Below, in pieces: positions 25,995-34,363 of a stretch of 43,329 nucleotides of DNA (position 1 is its first letter; each line of letters opens with the position of its first letter). The notes beneath the pieces were generated by a model. It did no database searches, was not told where the DNA came from, and saw only the letters and a program-made list of their open reading frames with translations. This DNA comes from Herbinix sp. Lineage in GTDB: Bacteria; Bacillota; Clostridia; Lachnospirales; Lachnospiraceae. The translations under genes and the position numbers were made by a program. The stretch is from assembly GCA_028691795.1 (NCBI GenBank), contig JAQUYQ010000004.1, forward strand, positions 4,110-47,438. Direction: 5' to 3'.

Positions 25995-26042
25995 ACTACC
26001 ATAATTTAAATGACCAATTTACTTATATGAATAAAAGTAGGA

Positions 26043-26086
26043 AAGTCCAAGGATGACTGCAAAGCAGTTATTCTTGGACTTTTTGT
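26043..26086 (+). terminator. Intrinsic terminator after queH
   Basis: AAGTCCAAG (26043-26051) pairs with CTTGGACTT (26073-26082 region), with an inner ACTGC/GCAGT stem, followed by TTTTGTG. Textbook form, about 50 bases after the queH stop. Confidence 0.9.
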
Positions 26087-26205
26087 GTCAGTAATTAATC
26101 AGGAAATAAGTTTAGTAATAATTAAAGAAATGTCGTAGTAATTAATAATAGTGTTATATCGTAATAATTAAATATTGTGTTGCGTAATATTTAAGAATTG
26201 TGTAG

Positions 26206-26233
26206 TTGACAAATTTTATCCACATGTTATAAT
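26206..26233 (+). promoter_or_regulatory. Sigma-A-type promoter of the feo operon
   Basis: TTGACA (26206-26211), 16 bases, TATAAT (26228-26233): a near-consensus promoter. The predicted start site at about 26240 abuts the Fur-type palindrome, so repressor binding would block initiation. Confidence 0.82.
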
Positions 26234-26241
26234 TGTAATAG

Positions 26242-26264
26242 CAAATGATAATTATTATCATTTG
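26242..26264 (+). promoter_or_regulatory. Fur-type iron box
   Basis: A 23-base perfect palindrome centred on TGATAATTATTATCA, very close to the classical Fur box of GATAAT repeats, placed immediately downstream of the feo -10. Expected to repress feoAB when ferrous iron is plentiful. A DtxR/MntR-type repressor is less likely from the sequence. Confidence 0.88.
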
Positions 26265-26317
26265 GAAATTGATCCTACGGAAGATGCTTGAAACAGAAGC
26301 AGGAGAGGAAGAACGAT

Positions 26318-26542
26318 ATGACATTAAGAAATGCAAAAATCGGAAGTATATATATAGTAAGTTCGATGAACCTAGACCGATCAATTATGCGAAGGTTGGA
26401 GGCTTTGGGACTTACAAAAGGAACTAATATAAAGATATTAAACAGTAACAGTGAAGGAGCAGTTATATTAATGGTTCGCGGAAGCAGACTGGCATTAGGG
26501 AGTAAGATAGCAGAAGCAATACAGATGAAGGAGGTATCATGA
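26318..26542 (+). CDS. feoA: Ferrous iron transport protein A (FeoA)
   Basis: A 74-residue SH3-like cytosolic protein that supports FeoB. Family features include MTLRNAKIGS, RRLEALGLTKGTNIKIL and VRGSRLALGSKIAEAI. ATG 26318 is preceded by GAGAGGAAG; the longer in-frame ATG at 26288 lies nearer the operator and lacks a site. The stop TGA overlaps the feoB start (ATGATG), so translation is coupled. Confidence 0.93.
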   Translation: MTLRNAKIGSIYIVSSMNLDRSIMRRLEALGLTKGTNIKILNSNSEGAVILMVRGSRLALGSKIAEAIQMKEVS

Positions 26543-28593
26543 TGAAGGAGGAAATTCAAGTTGGCTTTGTAGGCAATCCAAACTGCGGCAAAACCACATT
26601 GTTTAATGCATATACAGGAGCTAATTTGAAGGTTGCTAATTGGCCGGGTGTAACGGTTGAGAAGAAAGAAGGAGCCTTTAAATATCATGATTCCCGCTTT
26701 AAACTGGTTGATCTACCGGGTATATATAGTCTTACCTCCTATACTATGGAGGAGAGACTTACCAGGGAATACATTCTGGATTCCAACGTAGATGTTATTA
26801 TCAATATCGTTGATGCATCAAGTCTTGAGAGAAACTTGTATCTGACTCTTCAGTTAATTGAACTGGGAAAGCCTGTAATTTTAGCTTTGAATATGATGGA
26901 TATCATTGAAGAAAGGGGTATGGAAATAGATCTTCATAGGCTCCCGGAGATGCTTGGTATCCCAGTAATCCCAGTTTCCGCAAGAAAAAGAACTGGACTG
27001 GATATTCTGATGCATACCGTTGCTCATCATAAAAATAAATATCTAGATCAAAACCTTGAGCATCATCATAAAAAGCAGACATTAAACTGTAATGGACATA
27101 AACATGAACATCATAAGGACTATACGGTTGTTTATAGCGATGAAATTGAAGATAAAATAGATGAAATCAGCGAATTACTCAATGAAAAATATTGTGGTAT
27201 AGATAATTTAAGGTGGTATGCCATTAAGTTAATGGAGATGGATGAAGCGATTCAAGCGAAATATCCTGTTGATTTAAAAGATATTATTAAGCATAGTTAT
27301 GAAGAGGATATTATTAACCAAAAATATGACTTTATTGAAGAAATTATCGAAGAAGTTTTGGTGAATAAAAACAGTAAGGCAGCTTCCACGGATAAAATAG
27401 ATAGAATTCTGACCCACCGTTATCTTGGACTCCCGATTTTTCTTCTTATTATGGCTTTTGTTTTTTTCCTTACTTTTCAGATTGGTGATTTTATAAAAAG
27501 TGGTTTTGAGATTTTTCTGGGTGCTTTTTCTAATGCAATGCTCTTCCTGCTAAATTATATTCATGCAGGCGATTTTATTACCTCTTTAATCGTAGATGGA
27601 ATTATCGCAGGAGTTGGCGGCATATTAACCTTTCTTCCAAATATCTTCATTTTGTTTTTGGCTCTGGCTTATCTGGAAGACAGCGGTTATATGGCTCGAG
27701 TGGCATTTGTTATGGATGGTATCATGGGTAAGCTTGGATTGTCCGGAAGAGCATTTATTCCAATGCTATTGGGATTTGGATGTACCGTACCTGCAATCAT
27801 GGCGTCAAGGTCACTAGAAAACATGCAGGATCGAAGAAAAACTATTTTAGTTACACCCTTTATGTCCTGTAGTGCTAGACTTCCGATTTATGTTCTCTTC
27901 TCTCAGATGTTCTTTGGTAATATGGCAATGATGGTTGCTTATTCGATGTACCTGATTGGGATTGTAGTAGCAATAATAATAGCATTCATCATGAATAATA
28001 AATCTGATAAAAATCTAAGTAATGCTTTACTAATCGAATTACCGGAATACAAAACACCGAATCAGCGTACCATTTTCATCTATGTATGGGAGAAAGTAAA
28101 AGAATATCTGACAAAAGCAGGTACTACAATTTTTGCTGCTTCCGTAACTATCTGGTTTATTCTGAACTTTGGTCCAAGCGGAATGGTTGAGGATATGTCC
28201 TTAAGCTTTGGCGCAATGCTTGGCAAAGTAATTGCACCGGCACTTGCTCCTGCTGGACTTGGCATGTGGCAGGTAGTAGTTGCCTTGATATCAGGAATTG
28301 CAGCAAAAGAAGTGGTTGTTTCCAGCTTCAGTGTACTGTTTCAGATTGGCAATATAACTTCTCCACAAGGTATGGCAAGCCTTTCAGATATTCTGGCACA
28401 GTATGGCTTTGGAGCATTGAATGCATATTCACTGATGGTATTCAGCTTACTCTACACGCCCTGTGCCGCGACCATCGGTGTTATTCAGCGGGAAATGCGT
28501 TCAGTCAAATGGACATTATTTACAGTTTTATTCCAATTGGGTGTTGCAATGTTAATTGCCACGCTTGTTTATCAAATTGGAAGTTTATTTTAA
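26539..28593 (+). CDS. feoB: Ferrous iron transporter FeoB
   Basis: A 684-residue membrane protein that imports Fe(II). The N-terminal G domain has the G1 motif GNPNCGKTT (12-20), G2-region NWPGVTVEKKEG, G3 DLPGIYSL and G4 NMMD. The membrane part (about 290-684) contains the two Gate regions, including GCTVPAIMASR and the Cys-bearing FMSCSARLPIY, with eight or more helices. Between G domain and membrane region lies a His-rich insert (about residues 174-195, with EHHHKK and GHKHEHHKD), probably metal-binding. ATG at 26539 or 26542 can both serve; GGAGG (26530-26534) is four or seven bases away. Confidence 0.95.
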   Translation: MMKEEIQVGFVGNPNCGKTTLFNAYTGANLKVANWPGVTVEKKEGAFKYHDSRFKLVDLPGIYSLTSYTMEERLTREYILDSNVDVIINIVDASSLERNLYLTLQLIELGKPVILALNMMDIIEERGMEIDLHRLPEMLGIPVIPVSARKRTGLDILMHTVAHHKNKYLDQNLEHHHKKQTLNCNGHKHEHHKDYTVVYSDEIEDKIDEISELLNEKYCGIDNLRWYAIKLMEMDEAIQAKYPVDLKDIIKHSYEEDIINQKYDFIEEIIEEVLVNKNSKAASTDKIDRILTHRYLGLPIFLLIMAFVFFLTFQIGDFIKSGFEIFLGAFSNAMLFLLNYIHAGDFITSLIVDGIIAGVGGILTFLPNIFILFLALAYLEDSGYMARVAFVMDGIMGKLGLSGRAFIPMLLGFGCTVPAIMASRSLENMQDRRKTILVTPFMSCSARLPIYVLFSQMFFGNMAMMVAYSMYLIGIVVAIIIAFIMNNKSDKNLSNALLIELPEYKTPNQRTIFIYVWEKVKEYLTKAGTTIFAASVTIWFILNFGPSGMVEDMSLSFGAMLGKVIAPALAPAGLGMWQVVVALISGIAAKEVVVSSFSVLFQIGNITSPQGMASLSDILAQYGFGALNAYSLMVFSLLYTPCAATIGVIQREMRSVKWTLFTVLFQLGVAMLIATLVYQIGSLF

Positions 28594-28640
28594 CGGTAGT
28601 TTTATGTTTGCATTTCGACATTATAGAATGGAGGTTTATT

Positions 28641-28784
28641 ATGATAGGTATCGTGCTTGGAGCTTTCATCATTGGATATACCGGGTTTGTAATATATAAG
28701 AAGACGAAGGACATTAAAGCAGGGAAGTCCTGTTGTGGTGGTTGTTCTTCCTGTTCCTCAAAGAATAAGTGTAGTTCATTGTAA
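28641..28784 (+). CDS. FeoB-associated Cys-rich membrane protein
   Basis: A 47-residue protein with one N-terminal transmembrane helix (IGIVLGAFIIGYTGFVIY, residues 2-19) and a C-terminal Cys-rich tail CCGGCSSCSSKNKC carrying five cysteines. GGAGG lies seven bases before the ATG. It matches the small FeoB-associated Cys-rich proteins found after feoB in Firmicutes and fills the position of feoC. It likely helps FeoB through metal or redox sensing, but this is not established here. It is the last gene of the feo operon. Confidence 0.88.
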   Translation: MIGIVLGAFIIGYTGFVIYKKTKDIKAGKSCCGGCSSCSSKNKCSSL

Positions 28785-28808
28785 TAATTATACGGGTATA
28801 ATTTATAG

Positions 28809-28861
28809 GGCTATTTCAAAAGAATTCTATGATTTTTATCATAAATTAATTTGAAATAGCC
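28809..28861 (+). terminator. Terminator-like hairpin after the feo operon
   Basis: GGCTATTTCAAA (28809-28820) pairs perfectly with TTTGAAATAGCC (28850-28861). The 29-base loop contains a second hairpin, ATGAT-TTTT-ATCAT. There is no strong T-run after it. It lies 25 bases past the last feo gene and probably ends or protects the transcript. Confidence 0.65.
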
Positions 28862-28869
28862 TATTTGAT

Positions 28870-28979
28870 TCATGACAAGTGAAATCATGATAATAGAATT
28901 ATATTTTAATTCAACTGTAGGCCAATTCAGATTGCATTTATTCATAACCTGCCAATTCACTTGTCAATTTATCCTGTTT
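28870..28979 (+). repeat. Split copy of the dispersed palindromic repeat
   Basis: TTCATGACAAGTGAA (from 28870) matches the left half of the 39-base repeat, and CTTGTCAATTTATCCTGTTT (28960-28979) the right half. About 70 bases separate them, with a duplicated GCCAATTCA (28921 and 28951). It could be an element interrupted by an insertion or two partial copies. The surrounding 440-base gap (28785-29224) holds no gene. Confidence 0.5.
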
Positions 28980-29154
28980 AATCAGAATAGTATCAATTAA
29001 AATAATAATTTAACATTTTCTTGAATTAAAAAAGGAAACAGGAAGTCTATGTAGAATATAAGAAGTATAGGTGTTAATTCGTCTTATGAATAATTAGGGG
29101 ATGATTTTGGGGATAATGACTTGTGATAATTGGCAATTTATCATTTTCAACTTG

Positions 29155-29181
29155 GCAAAAGTACACTAGAGTACTTTTTGC
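29155..29181 (+). promoter_or_regulatory. Hairpin just before dgt
   Basis: GCAAAAGTAC and GTACTTTTTGC surround a six-base loop (29155-29181), about 45 bases upstream of the dgt start. The T-run lies inside the stem, so it resembles an operator or mRNA structure more than a terminator. Confidence 0.4.
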
Positions 29182-29224
29182 ACACTTTTATGAGATGTCG
29201 CAGAACGACATCATGGGGGTGTAT

Positions 29225-30247
29225 ATGGAGCATTGTTTGAATATCAGACAAAAGCTGGAACAAAGAGAACATGTAATTTTAAGCCCTTATGCAGCATATT
29301 CTGATCAGTCACTCGGGAGGGATGTATATGAAGAACCTTGTGATATACGACCTATTTATCAGAGAGACAGGGATAAGATATTACATTGCAAGGCCTTTCG
29401 AAGGCTAAAGCATAAAACTCAGGTATTTCTTGCGCCCGAGGGAGATCATTATAGAACGAGACTTACCCATACACTGGAAGTGGCTCAGATTGCCAGAACG
29501 ATTGCAAAAGCTCTTCTATTGAATGAAGAGTTGACAGAAGCAATCGCATTAGGTCATGATTTGGGACATACACCTTTTGGTCATGCCGGAGAACGGGCAC
29601 TGAATCGAATTTGTCCCATTGGCTTCCAGCACCATTTACAAAGTATTCGTGTTGTAGAGTATTTAGAGAATCACGGTAAGGGTTTGAATTTGACCAAGGA
29701 AGTAAGGGATGGTATTAAGAATCACCAGACAGAAGGAACCCCTTCCACTCTGGAAGGAAAAATCGTGAGACTTTGTGATAAAATAGCTTATATTAACCAT
29801 GATATTGATGATGCAATACGGGGTCAGATTATTAAAGAAGAAGAGATTCCCAGCGAATATACCGATATTCTGGGACATAGTCTGGGTGAACGACTCGATA
29901 ACTTGATTCATGATATTGTAACCAACAGTGAGAATTGTAATGATATAATTATGTCACCTAAAATCGGTTCGGCCATGCGACATTTGCGTGAGTATATGTT
30001 TGAAAGCGTATATATGAATAAAAGAGCAAAGAATCAGGAAGAACAGGCAGAGCGGTTATTGGAACAATTATTTATCTATTATGAGCAGCACCCGAATTAT
30101 TTGCCTAAGGAATACTTACTTCGAATGGAGCACATGAAGGAACCGTCTTACCTTGTGGTATGCGATTATATAGCTGGTATGACGGATCGTTATGCAGTTT
30201 CAAAGTTTAAGGAATTAATGATTCCATCAGCTTGGGGCGTTTATTAA
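29225..30247 (+). CDS. dgt: Deoxyguanosinetriphosphate triphosphohydrolase-like protein (HD family)
   Basis: A 340-residue HD-superfamily dNTP triphosphohydrolase that cleaves dNTPs to deoxynucleosides and tripolyphosphate. Metal ligands are visible as His 82 (RLTHTLEVAQ), His 111-Asp 112 (GHDLGHTPFGH) and a later Asp in CDKIAYINHDIDDA. The N-terminal RPIYQRDRDKILHCKAFRRL is the family signature. ATG 29225 is chosen because GGGGGTG (29215-29221) precedes it; earlier in-frame ATG codons have no site and would add a non-family extension. It precedes dnaG by 27 bases, the usual clostridial order dgt-dnaG-rpoD. Confidence 0.9.
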   Translation: MEHCLNIRQKLEQREHVILSPYAAYSDQSLGRDVYEEPCDIRPIYQRDRDKILHCKAFRRLKHKTQVFLAPEGDHYRTRLTHTLEVAQIARTIAKALLLNEELTEAIALGHDLGHTPFGHAGERALNRICPIGFQHHLQSIRVVEYLENHGKGLNLTKEVRDGIKNHQTEGTPSTLEGKIVRLCDKIAYINHDIDDAIRGQIIKEEEIPSEYTDILGHSLGERLDNLIHDIVTNSENCNDIIMSPKIGSAMRHLREYMFESVYMNKRAKNQEEQAERLLEQLFIYYEQHPNYLPKEYLLRMEHMKEPSYLVVCDYIAGMTDRYAVSKFKELMIPSAWGVY

Positions 30248-30274
30248 CTTAAAAAAATGTGGGAGGAGAGCACT

Positions 30275-32059
30275 ATGTTTTATTCAGACGAGCTGGTAGA
30301 AGAAATCAGAAGTAAAAATGATATCGTAAGTATCATAGGCTCCTACATAAGATTACAGAAAAAAGGCAGCAATCATATGGGTTTATGCCCATTTCATAAT
30401 GAGAAGACTCCTTCCTTTTCGGTCAGTGCCACAAAGCAGATGTATCATTGTTTTGGTTGTGGTGTTGGGGGAAATGTATTTACATTTATTATGGAATACG
30501 AAAATTATACATTTATTGATGCAATGAAGTTTCTAGCAGAACGAGCCGGAGTCTCGCTTCCGGAACAGGAATTTTCTGAGGAAGCAAAGAGACAATCAGA
30601 TATAAAGGGCAGATTATTTGAGGTGAATAAACAGGCAGCAAAGTATTTCTACTACCAGTTAATATCACCAAGAGGTCAGGTGGCTTATGAATATTTAGTA
30701 AACAGAGGCTTGACGGAGGATACGATTAAGCAGTTTGGCTTAGGATATTCCAATAAATACAGTGATGATTTATATAAATATCTAAAGGGTCTCGGATATG
30801 AGGATGGATTTCTAAAACTGTCGGGGTTGGTAACCATAGATGAACAAAGAGGAGGTTTCGATAAATTCTGGAACCGTGTTATGTTTCCTATTATGGATAT
30901 CAATCATCGGGTCATTGCCTTTGGCGGGCGTGTTATGGGGGAAGGAGAACCAAAGTATTTAAATTCGCCGGAAACCATGCTGTTTGACAAAAGCAGAAAT
31001 TTATATGGCTTAAATTTTGCCAGATCCTCAAGAAAATCACAGTTTTTAATTTGTGAAGGTTATATGGATGTGATTGCACTTCATCAGGCAGGGTTTACCA
31101 ATGCAGTAGCAGCACTTGGAACAGCTTTCACTATGTTTCATGCTAATCTGTTAAAAAGATATACCAATGAAGTCCTTCTTACTTTTGACAGTGATGGCGC
31201 AGGTATACAGGCAGCATTAAGGGCTATCCCAATTTTAAAAGAAGCCGGACTTTCCATAAAGGTAATTAATATGAAGCCTTATAAGGATCCGGATGAATTT
31301 ATAAAAGCACTTGGAGCTGAGGAGTTTCAGAAGAGAATAAATGAAGCCAGAAGCAGTTTCTTCTTTGAAATAGATATTCTGCAATCAGATTATAATCTTC
31401 AGGATCCCGAACAGAAGACGAAGTTCTTTCATGAGATGGCAAGAAAACTGATTGGCTTTAGTGAAGAGTTGGAGCGTAATTTTTATATAGATGCCGTGGC
31501 TAAAGCATATCAGATCGATGTAGAACAGCTTCGTAAGCTGGTGAATAAACTCGGTTCCCAGATCGTTATTGGATTGAATGAACCCAAAGAATACCGTAAT
31601 GAGGCAGGAAAAGGAAAGAAAAATCCGGAGGATGGCATTTCCAAATCCCAGAAGCTGATGCTTACGTGGTTAATTGAGGATAATACCCTGTTTGAAAAAA
31701 TCAAAGGGTTGTTAGGTCCGGAGGATTTTACCGATGGAATATACAAAGAAGTTGCAGTATTGGTATTTGATCAATATGAAAAGGAACATAGTGTAATTCC
31801 GGCAAAAATAATAAGCTGTTTCCAGAACAAGGAGGAGCAATCGGAGGTCGCAGGTCTTTTTTCGGCAGAAATAAGGGGTGAAATGGATGAAGCAGGACAC
31901 CATAAGGCGTTATCCGATACCTTTATGAAACTGAAAGAGAACAGTTTGGACAAGCAAAGTCAAAAAGCCATTGAAGTAAATGATACTGCGCTGCTAATGA
32001 AGATTATTACCGAAAAGAAGGATTTAAAAAAGCGAAGTTTTACTTTTATTAATTCATGA
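30275..32059 (+). CDS. dnaG: DNA primase DnaG
   Basis: A 594-residue replication primase. The CHC2 zinc-binding domain has Cys 38, His 41, Cys 59 and Cys 62 (GLCPFHNEKTPSF and HCFGCG). The catalytic core includes the TOPRIM motif CEGYMDVIAL (Glu 261) and TFDSDGAG. The C-terminal part (about 440-594) is the helicase-interaction region. ATG 30275 follows GGAGGAG; an in-frame ATG at 30257 overlaps that site. The TGA stop falls within a copy of the dispersed palindromic repeat (32053-32091), so the final residues may have been altered by its insertion. Confidence 0.96.
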   Translation: MFYSDELVEEIRSKNDIVSIIGSYIRLQKKGSNHMGLCPFHNEKTPSFSVSATKQMYHCFGCGVGGNVFTFIMEYENYTFIDAMKFLAERAGVSLPEQEFSEEAKRQSDIKGRLFEVNKQAAKYFYYQLISPRGQVAYEYLVNRGLTEDTIKQFGLGYSNKYSDDLYKYLKGLGYEDGFLKLSGLVTIDEQRGGFDKFWNRVMFPIMDINHRVIAFGGRVMGEGEPKYLNSPETMLFDKSRNLYGLNFARSSRKSQFLICEGYMDVIALHQAGFTNAVAALGTAFTMFHANLLKRYTNEVLLTFDSDGAGIQAALRAIPILKEAGLSIKVINMKPYKDPDEFIKALGAEEFQKRINEARSSFFFEIDILQSDYNLQDPEQKTKFFHEMARKLIGFSEELERNFYIDAVAKAYQIDVEQLRKLVNKLGSQIVIGLNEPKEYRNEAGKGKKNPEDGISKSQKLMLTWLIEDNTLFEKIKGLLGPEDFTDGIYKEVAVLVFDQYEKEHSVIPAKIISCFQNKEEQSEVAGLFSAEIRGEMDEAGHHKALSDTFMKLKENSLDKQSQKAIEVNDTALLMKIITEKKDLKKRSFTFINS

Positions 32060-32091
32060 TAAGTGGATTGGCTTGCCAATTCATCTAGTTA
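32053..32091 (+). repeat. Dispersed palindromic repeat, copy 3, overlapping the dnaG stop
   Basis: A 39-base match to copy 1: it starts TTCATGATAAG and carries a central inverted repeat ATTGGCTTGCCAAT. The TGA of dnaG (32057-32059) is part of the TTCATGA start of the element. Confidence 0.72.
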
Positions 32092-32125
32092 ACTGCGACA
32101 TGAAATCAGACAGCATTCGCCTGCT

Positions 32126-32218
32126 TAGTGTGAATTATAAAGTAAATAATTCACACGCTGAATTCACGATAACGAAATGCTTGCATTTTGTTATCTATGC
32201 CTGCGAGCAAGTCGCAGG
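32126..32218 (+). promoter_or_regulatory. Three consecutive hairpins upstream of rpoD
   Basis: Hairpin 1: GTGTGAATTA/TAATTCACAC (about 32128-32156). Hairpin 2: ATAACGAAATGC/GCATTTTGTTAT (about 32169-32194, one G-U). Hairpin 3: CCTGCGA/TCGCAGG (about 32200-32218). None has a T-run. They fill most of the 238-base dnaG-rpoD gap and could be mRNA processing or stability structures separating primase from sigma-factor expression, or repeat-family insertions. Confidence 0.65.
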
Positions 32219-32297
32219 AGTGGACGTTAGCAGAAATTGCATATTTCATCAAATGATGGTTAAAATATAAAAAGAGTTAAAGAAGGAAGGATTATCT

Positions 32298-33395
32298 ATG
32301 GACGAGAATATAATTAAGTTTACTGAGAGACTGAAGGAATTGCTGGTATTTGCCGAGAAGAAAAAAAATGTTCTTGAATTTCAGGAAGTGAATGATTTCT
32401 TTGCGGACATGGAGTTGGATGCACAGCGCATTGAAAAAATTTATGATTTCCTCGATAAACACAATGTTGATGTTCTCAGAATTTCGGAAGAGGAAGAGGA
32501 AGAAGATATCATTCTCGATGATGAAGAGGAAATAGAGACCATAGATTTAACAATTCCTGAGGGTATTAATATTGATGACCCGGTTCGTATGTATTTAAAG
32601 GAAATCGGTAAGGTACAATTACTGAATGCCGATGAGGAAATTGAACTGGCTAGGAAGATGGAAGACGGTGATGATTATGCCAAAAAGCGTCTTGCAGAAG
32701 CGAATCTTCGTCTGGTTGTCAGCATTGCAAAACGTTATGTGGGTAGAGGGATGTTGTTCCTTGATTTAATTCAGGAAGGAAATCTCGGACTGATTAAAGC
32801 GGTTGAGAAGTTTGATTATCGTAAAGGCTATAAGTTTAGTACTTATGCTACCTGGTGGATCAGACAAGCTATCACAAGGGCAATCGCAGACCAGGCAAGA
32901 ACAATTCGTATTCCTGTTCATATGGTTGAAACGATTAATAAATTAACAAGAGTTCAACGTCAGCTTTTACAGGAACTCGGAAGAGAGCCTTCTCCTGAGG
33001 AAATTTCAGAGGTAATGAATATGCCTGTGGAAAGAGTAAGGGAAATTCAAAAGATTTCTCAGGAACCGGTATCTTTGGAGACACCGATCGGTGAGGAGGA
33101 AGACAGCCACCTTGGAGATTTCATTCAGGATGATAATGTACCGGTACCGGCCGATGCTGCAGCCTTTACCTTATTAAAAGAACAGCTTGTCGAAGTGCTT
33201 GGAACATTAACAGAGAGAGAACAAAAGGTACTACGCCTTCGTTTCGGTCTTGATGATGGACGTGCCCGTACCTTAGAAGAAGTAGGTAAGGAATTTAATG
33301 TTACCAGAGAGCGTATCCGCCAGATTGAGGCAAAAGCTCTACGTAAATTAAGACATCCAAGCCGTAGCCGTAAACTAAAGGACTATTTAGAATAA
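32298..33395 (+). CDS. rpoD: RNA polymerase primary sigma factor (SigA)
   Basis: A 365-residue housekeeping sigma factor. A reduced region 1.1 ends in an acidic stretch (about 59-80). Region 1.2 starts at [12 protein letters not shown]; region 2 includes [27 protein letters not shown] and [19 protein letters not shown]; region 3 holds [11 protein letters not shown]; region 4 ends with [20 protein letters not shown] and [10 protein letters not shown]. Length matches Gram-positive SigA. The ribosome binding site AAGGAAGG lies ahead of ATG 32298. It is the third gene of the macromolecular-synthesis cluster and is followed by a strong terminator. Confidence 0.97.
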   Translation: MDENIIKFTERLKELLVFAEKKKNVLEFQEVNDFFADMELDAQRIEKIYDFLDKHNVDVLRISEEEEEEDIILDDEEEIETIDLTIPEGINIDDPVRMYLKEIGKVQLLNADEEIELARKMEDGDDYAKKRLAEANLRLVVSIAKRYVGRGMLFLDLIQEGNLGLIKAVEKFDYRKGYKFSTYATWWIRQAITRAIADQARTIRIPVHMVETINKLTRVQRQLLQELGREPSPEEISEVMNMPVERVREIQKISQEPVSLETPIGEEEDSHLGDFIQDDNVPVPADAAAFTLLKEQLVEVLGTLTEREQKVLRLRFGLDDGRARTLEEVGKEFNVTRERIRQIEAKALRKLRHPSRSRKLKDYLE

Positions 33396-33452
33396 CTAGT
33401 AAAGAAGTTATGAAGGATTTATAAAACATTTCAATATGATAGAGATTATATA

Positions 33453-33500
33453 AAAAGAGCAACGCAAAAAATTATATGTATTGCGGTTGTTCTTTTTATT
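33453..33500 (+). terminator. Intrinsic terminator after rpoD
   Basis: AAAAGAGCAACGCAA (about 33453-33467) pairs with TTGCGGTTGTTCTTTTT (33481-33497) with G-U pairs, and the stem ends in a T-run. It lies about 60 bases after rpoD. Confidence 0.9.
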
Positions 33501-33502
33501 CG

Positions 33503-33537
33503 TTACATGTGATTTGATTTGTCAATTCATCTTGTAT
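33503..33537 (+). repeat. Dispersed palindromic repeat, copy 4 (degenerate)
   Basis: The right half, TTGTCAATTCATCTTGTAT, matches copy 1 closely. The left arm (TTACATGTGATTTGA) is shortened by about four bases. It lies directly after the rpoD terminator. Confidence 0.55.
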
Positions 33538-33561
33538 TAACATAGGTTGAATTTGTTTTAG

Positions 33562-33611
33562 GTTAATAACATTAACTGTTATTGTAAAATGACCATACGT
33601 TATGGTAAAAT
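33562..33611 (+). promoter_or_regulatory. Promoter of trmK with two palindromes
   Basis: TTGTAA (33582-33587), 18 bases, TAAAAT (33606-33611) form a plausible promoter about 30 bases before trmK. The palindrome ACCATACGTTATGGT (33592-33606, six-base arms) fills the spacer and GTTAATAACATTAAC (33562-33576) lies just upstream. Placement suggests a repressor site; the regulator is unknown. Confidence 0.45.
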
Positions 33612-33640
33612 AATGAAAATATAAATATTTGGAGAATAAA

Positions 33641-34363
33641 ATGCAGCTTTCGAAACGTTTACAGGCCGTTGCAAACCTTGTGACACAGGGAAATCGTGTG
33701 GCAGATGTAGGTTGCGACCATGCCTATACATCAATTTATATGGCAGAAAATCGAATATCGCCACATGTCATAGCTATGGATATTAATCAAGGACCAATTG
33801 ACAGAGCCAGAGAAAATATAATCAAATATGGATATGAGAACCAGATTGAAGTGAGAAAATCAGATGGACTTAAAAAACTTGAAGCCGGAGAAGCAGATAC
33901 CGTAATTATAGCCGGAATGGGTGGAGGATTAATCGTTCAAATTCTATCAGAACGTATGGAGGTTATGAAATCATTACGGGAACTGGTACTACAGCCGCAA
34001 TCGGAAACGTTTAAGGTGCGACATCTGCTTATGGATAATAACTTTATTATCATCGAAGAAAATATGATTAAGGAAGATGGTAAATTTTATGTTATGATGA
34101 AAGCAGTTCCTCAAAAATTTGTGAAAGATACAAGTACTTATCAGCTTGCACTGGAAGAGCATCTTTATTATGGCAGACTTTTACTGGAACAGAAAAACCC
34201 CATTTTAGCGGAATATTTATTATGGGATTTGGAAATATGCAAAGGCATCATAAATACCTTGGAAGAGGAGCGGACAGAAAATACGTTACTTAGATTAGAG
34301 GAAATCAATAATAGGATGGAATTAATCCATCGTGGTCTTGAATATTACAAACAAGAGGCATAG
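33641..34363 (+). CDS. trmK: tRNA (adenine-22-N1)-methyltransferase TrmK
   Basis: A 240-residue SAM-dependent methyltransferase acting on A22 of tRNA. The SAM-binding motif ADVGCDHAYT (21-30) and VIIAGMGGGLIVQIL, with LQPQSETFKVRHLL, are the TrmK/YqfN signature. A coiled C-terminal region (about 180-240) is typical. ATG 33641 follows TTGGAGA; a TTG at 33629 in frame contains that site and is rejected. It follows rpoD as in many Firmicutes, but the usual partner of the Nif3/YqfO family is missing directly downstream. Confidence 0.93.
   Translation: MQLSKRLQAVANLVTQGNRVADVGCDHAYTSIYMAENRISPHVIAMDINQGPIDRARENIIKYGYENQIEVRKSDGLKKLEAGEADTVIIAGMGGGLIVQILSERMEVMKSLRELVLQPQSETFKVRHLLMDNNFIIIEENMIKEDGKFYVMMKAVPQKFVKDTSTYQLALEEHLYYGRLLLEQKNPILAEYLLWDLEICKGIINTLEEERTENTLLRLEEINNRMELIHRGLEYYKQEA

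Noticed and set aside
29155..29181. Terminator upstream of dgt
   Set aside because: The T-run is part of the stem and is followed by GCAC, not by a free T-tract, so intrinsic termination is unlikely.
32073..32270. 65-codon reading frame between dnaG and rpoD
   Set aside because: It has no ribosome binding site and is made of the palindromic repeat and three hairpins, so the composition is explained by structure.
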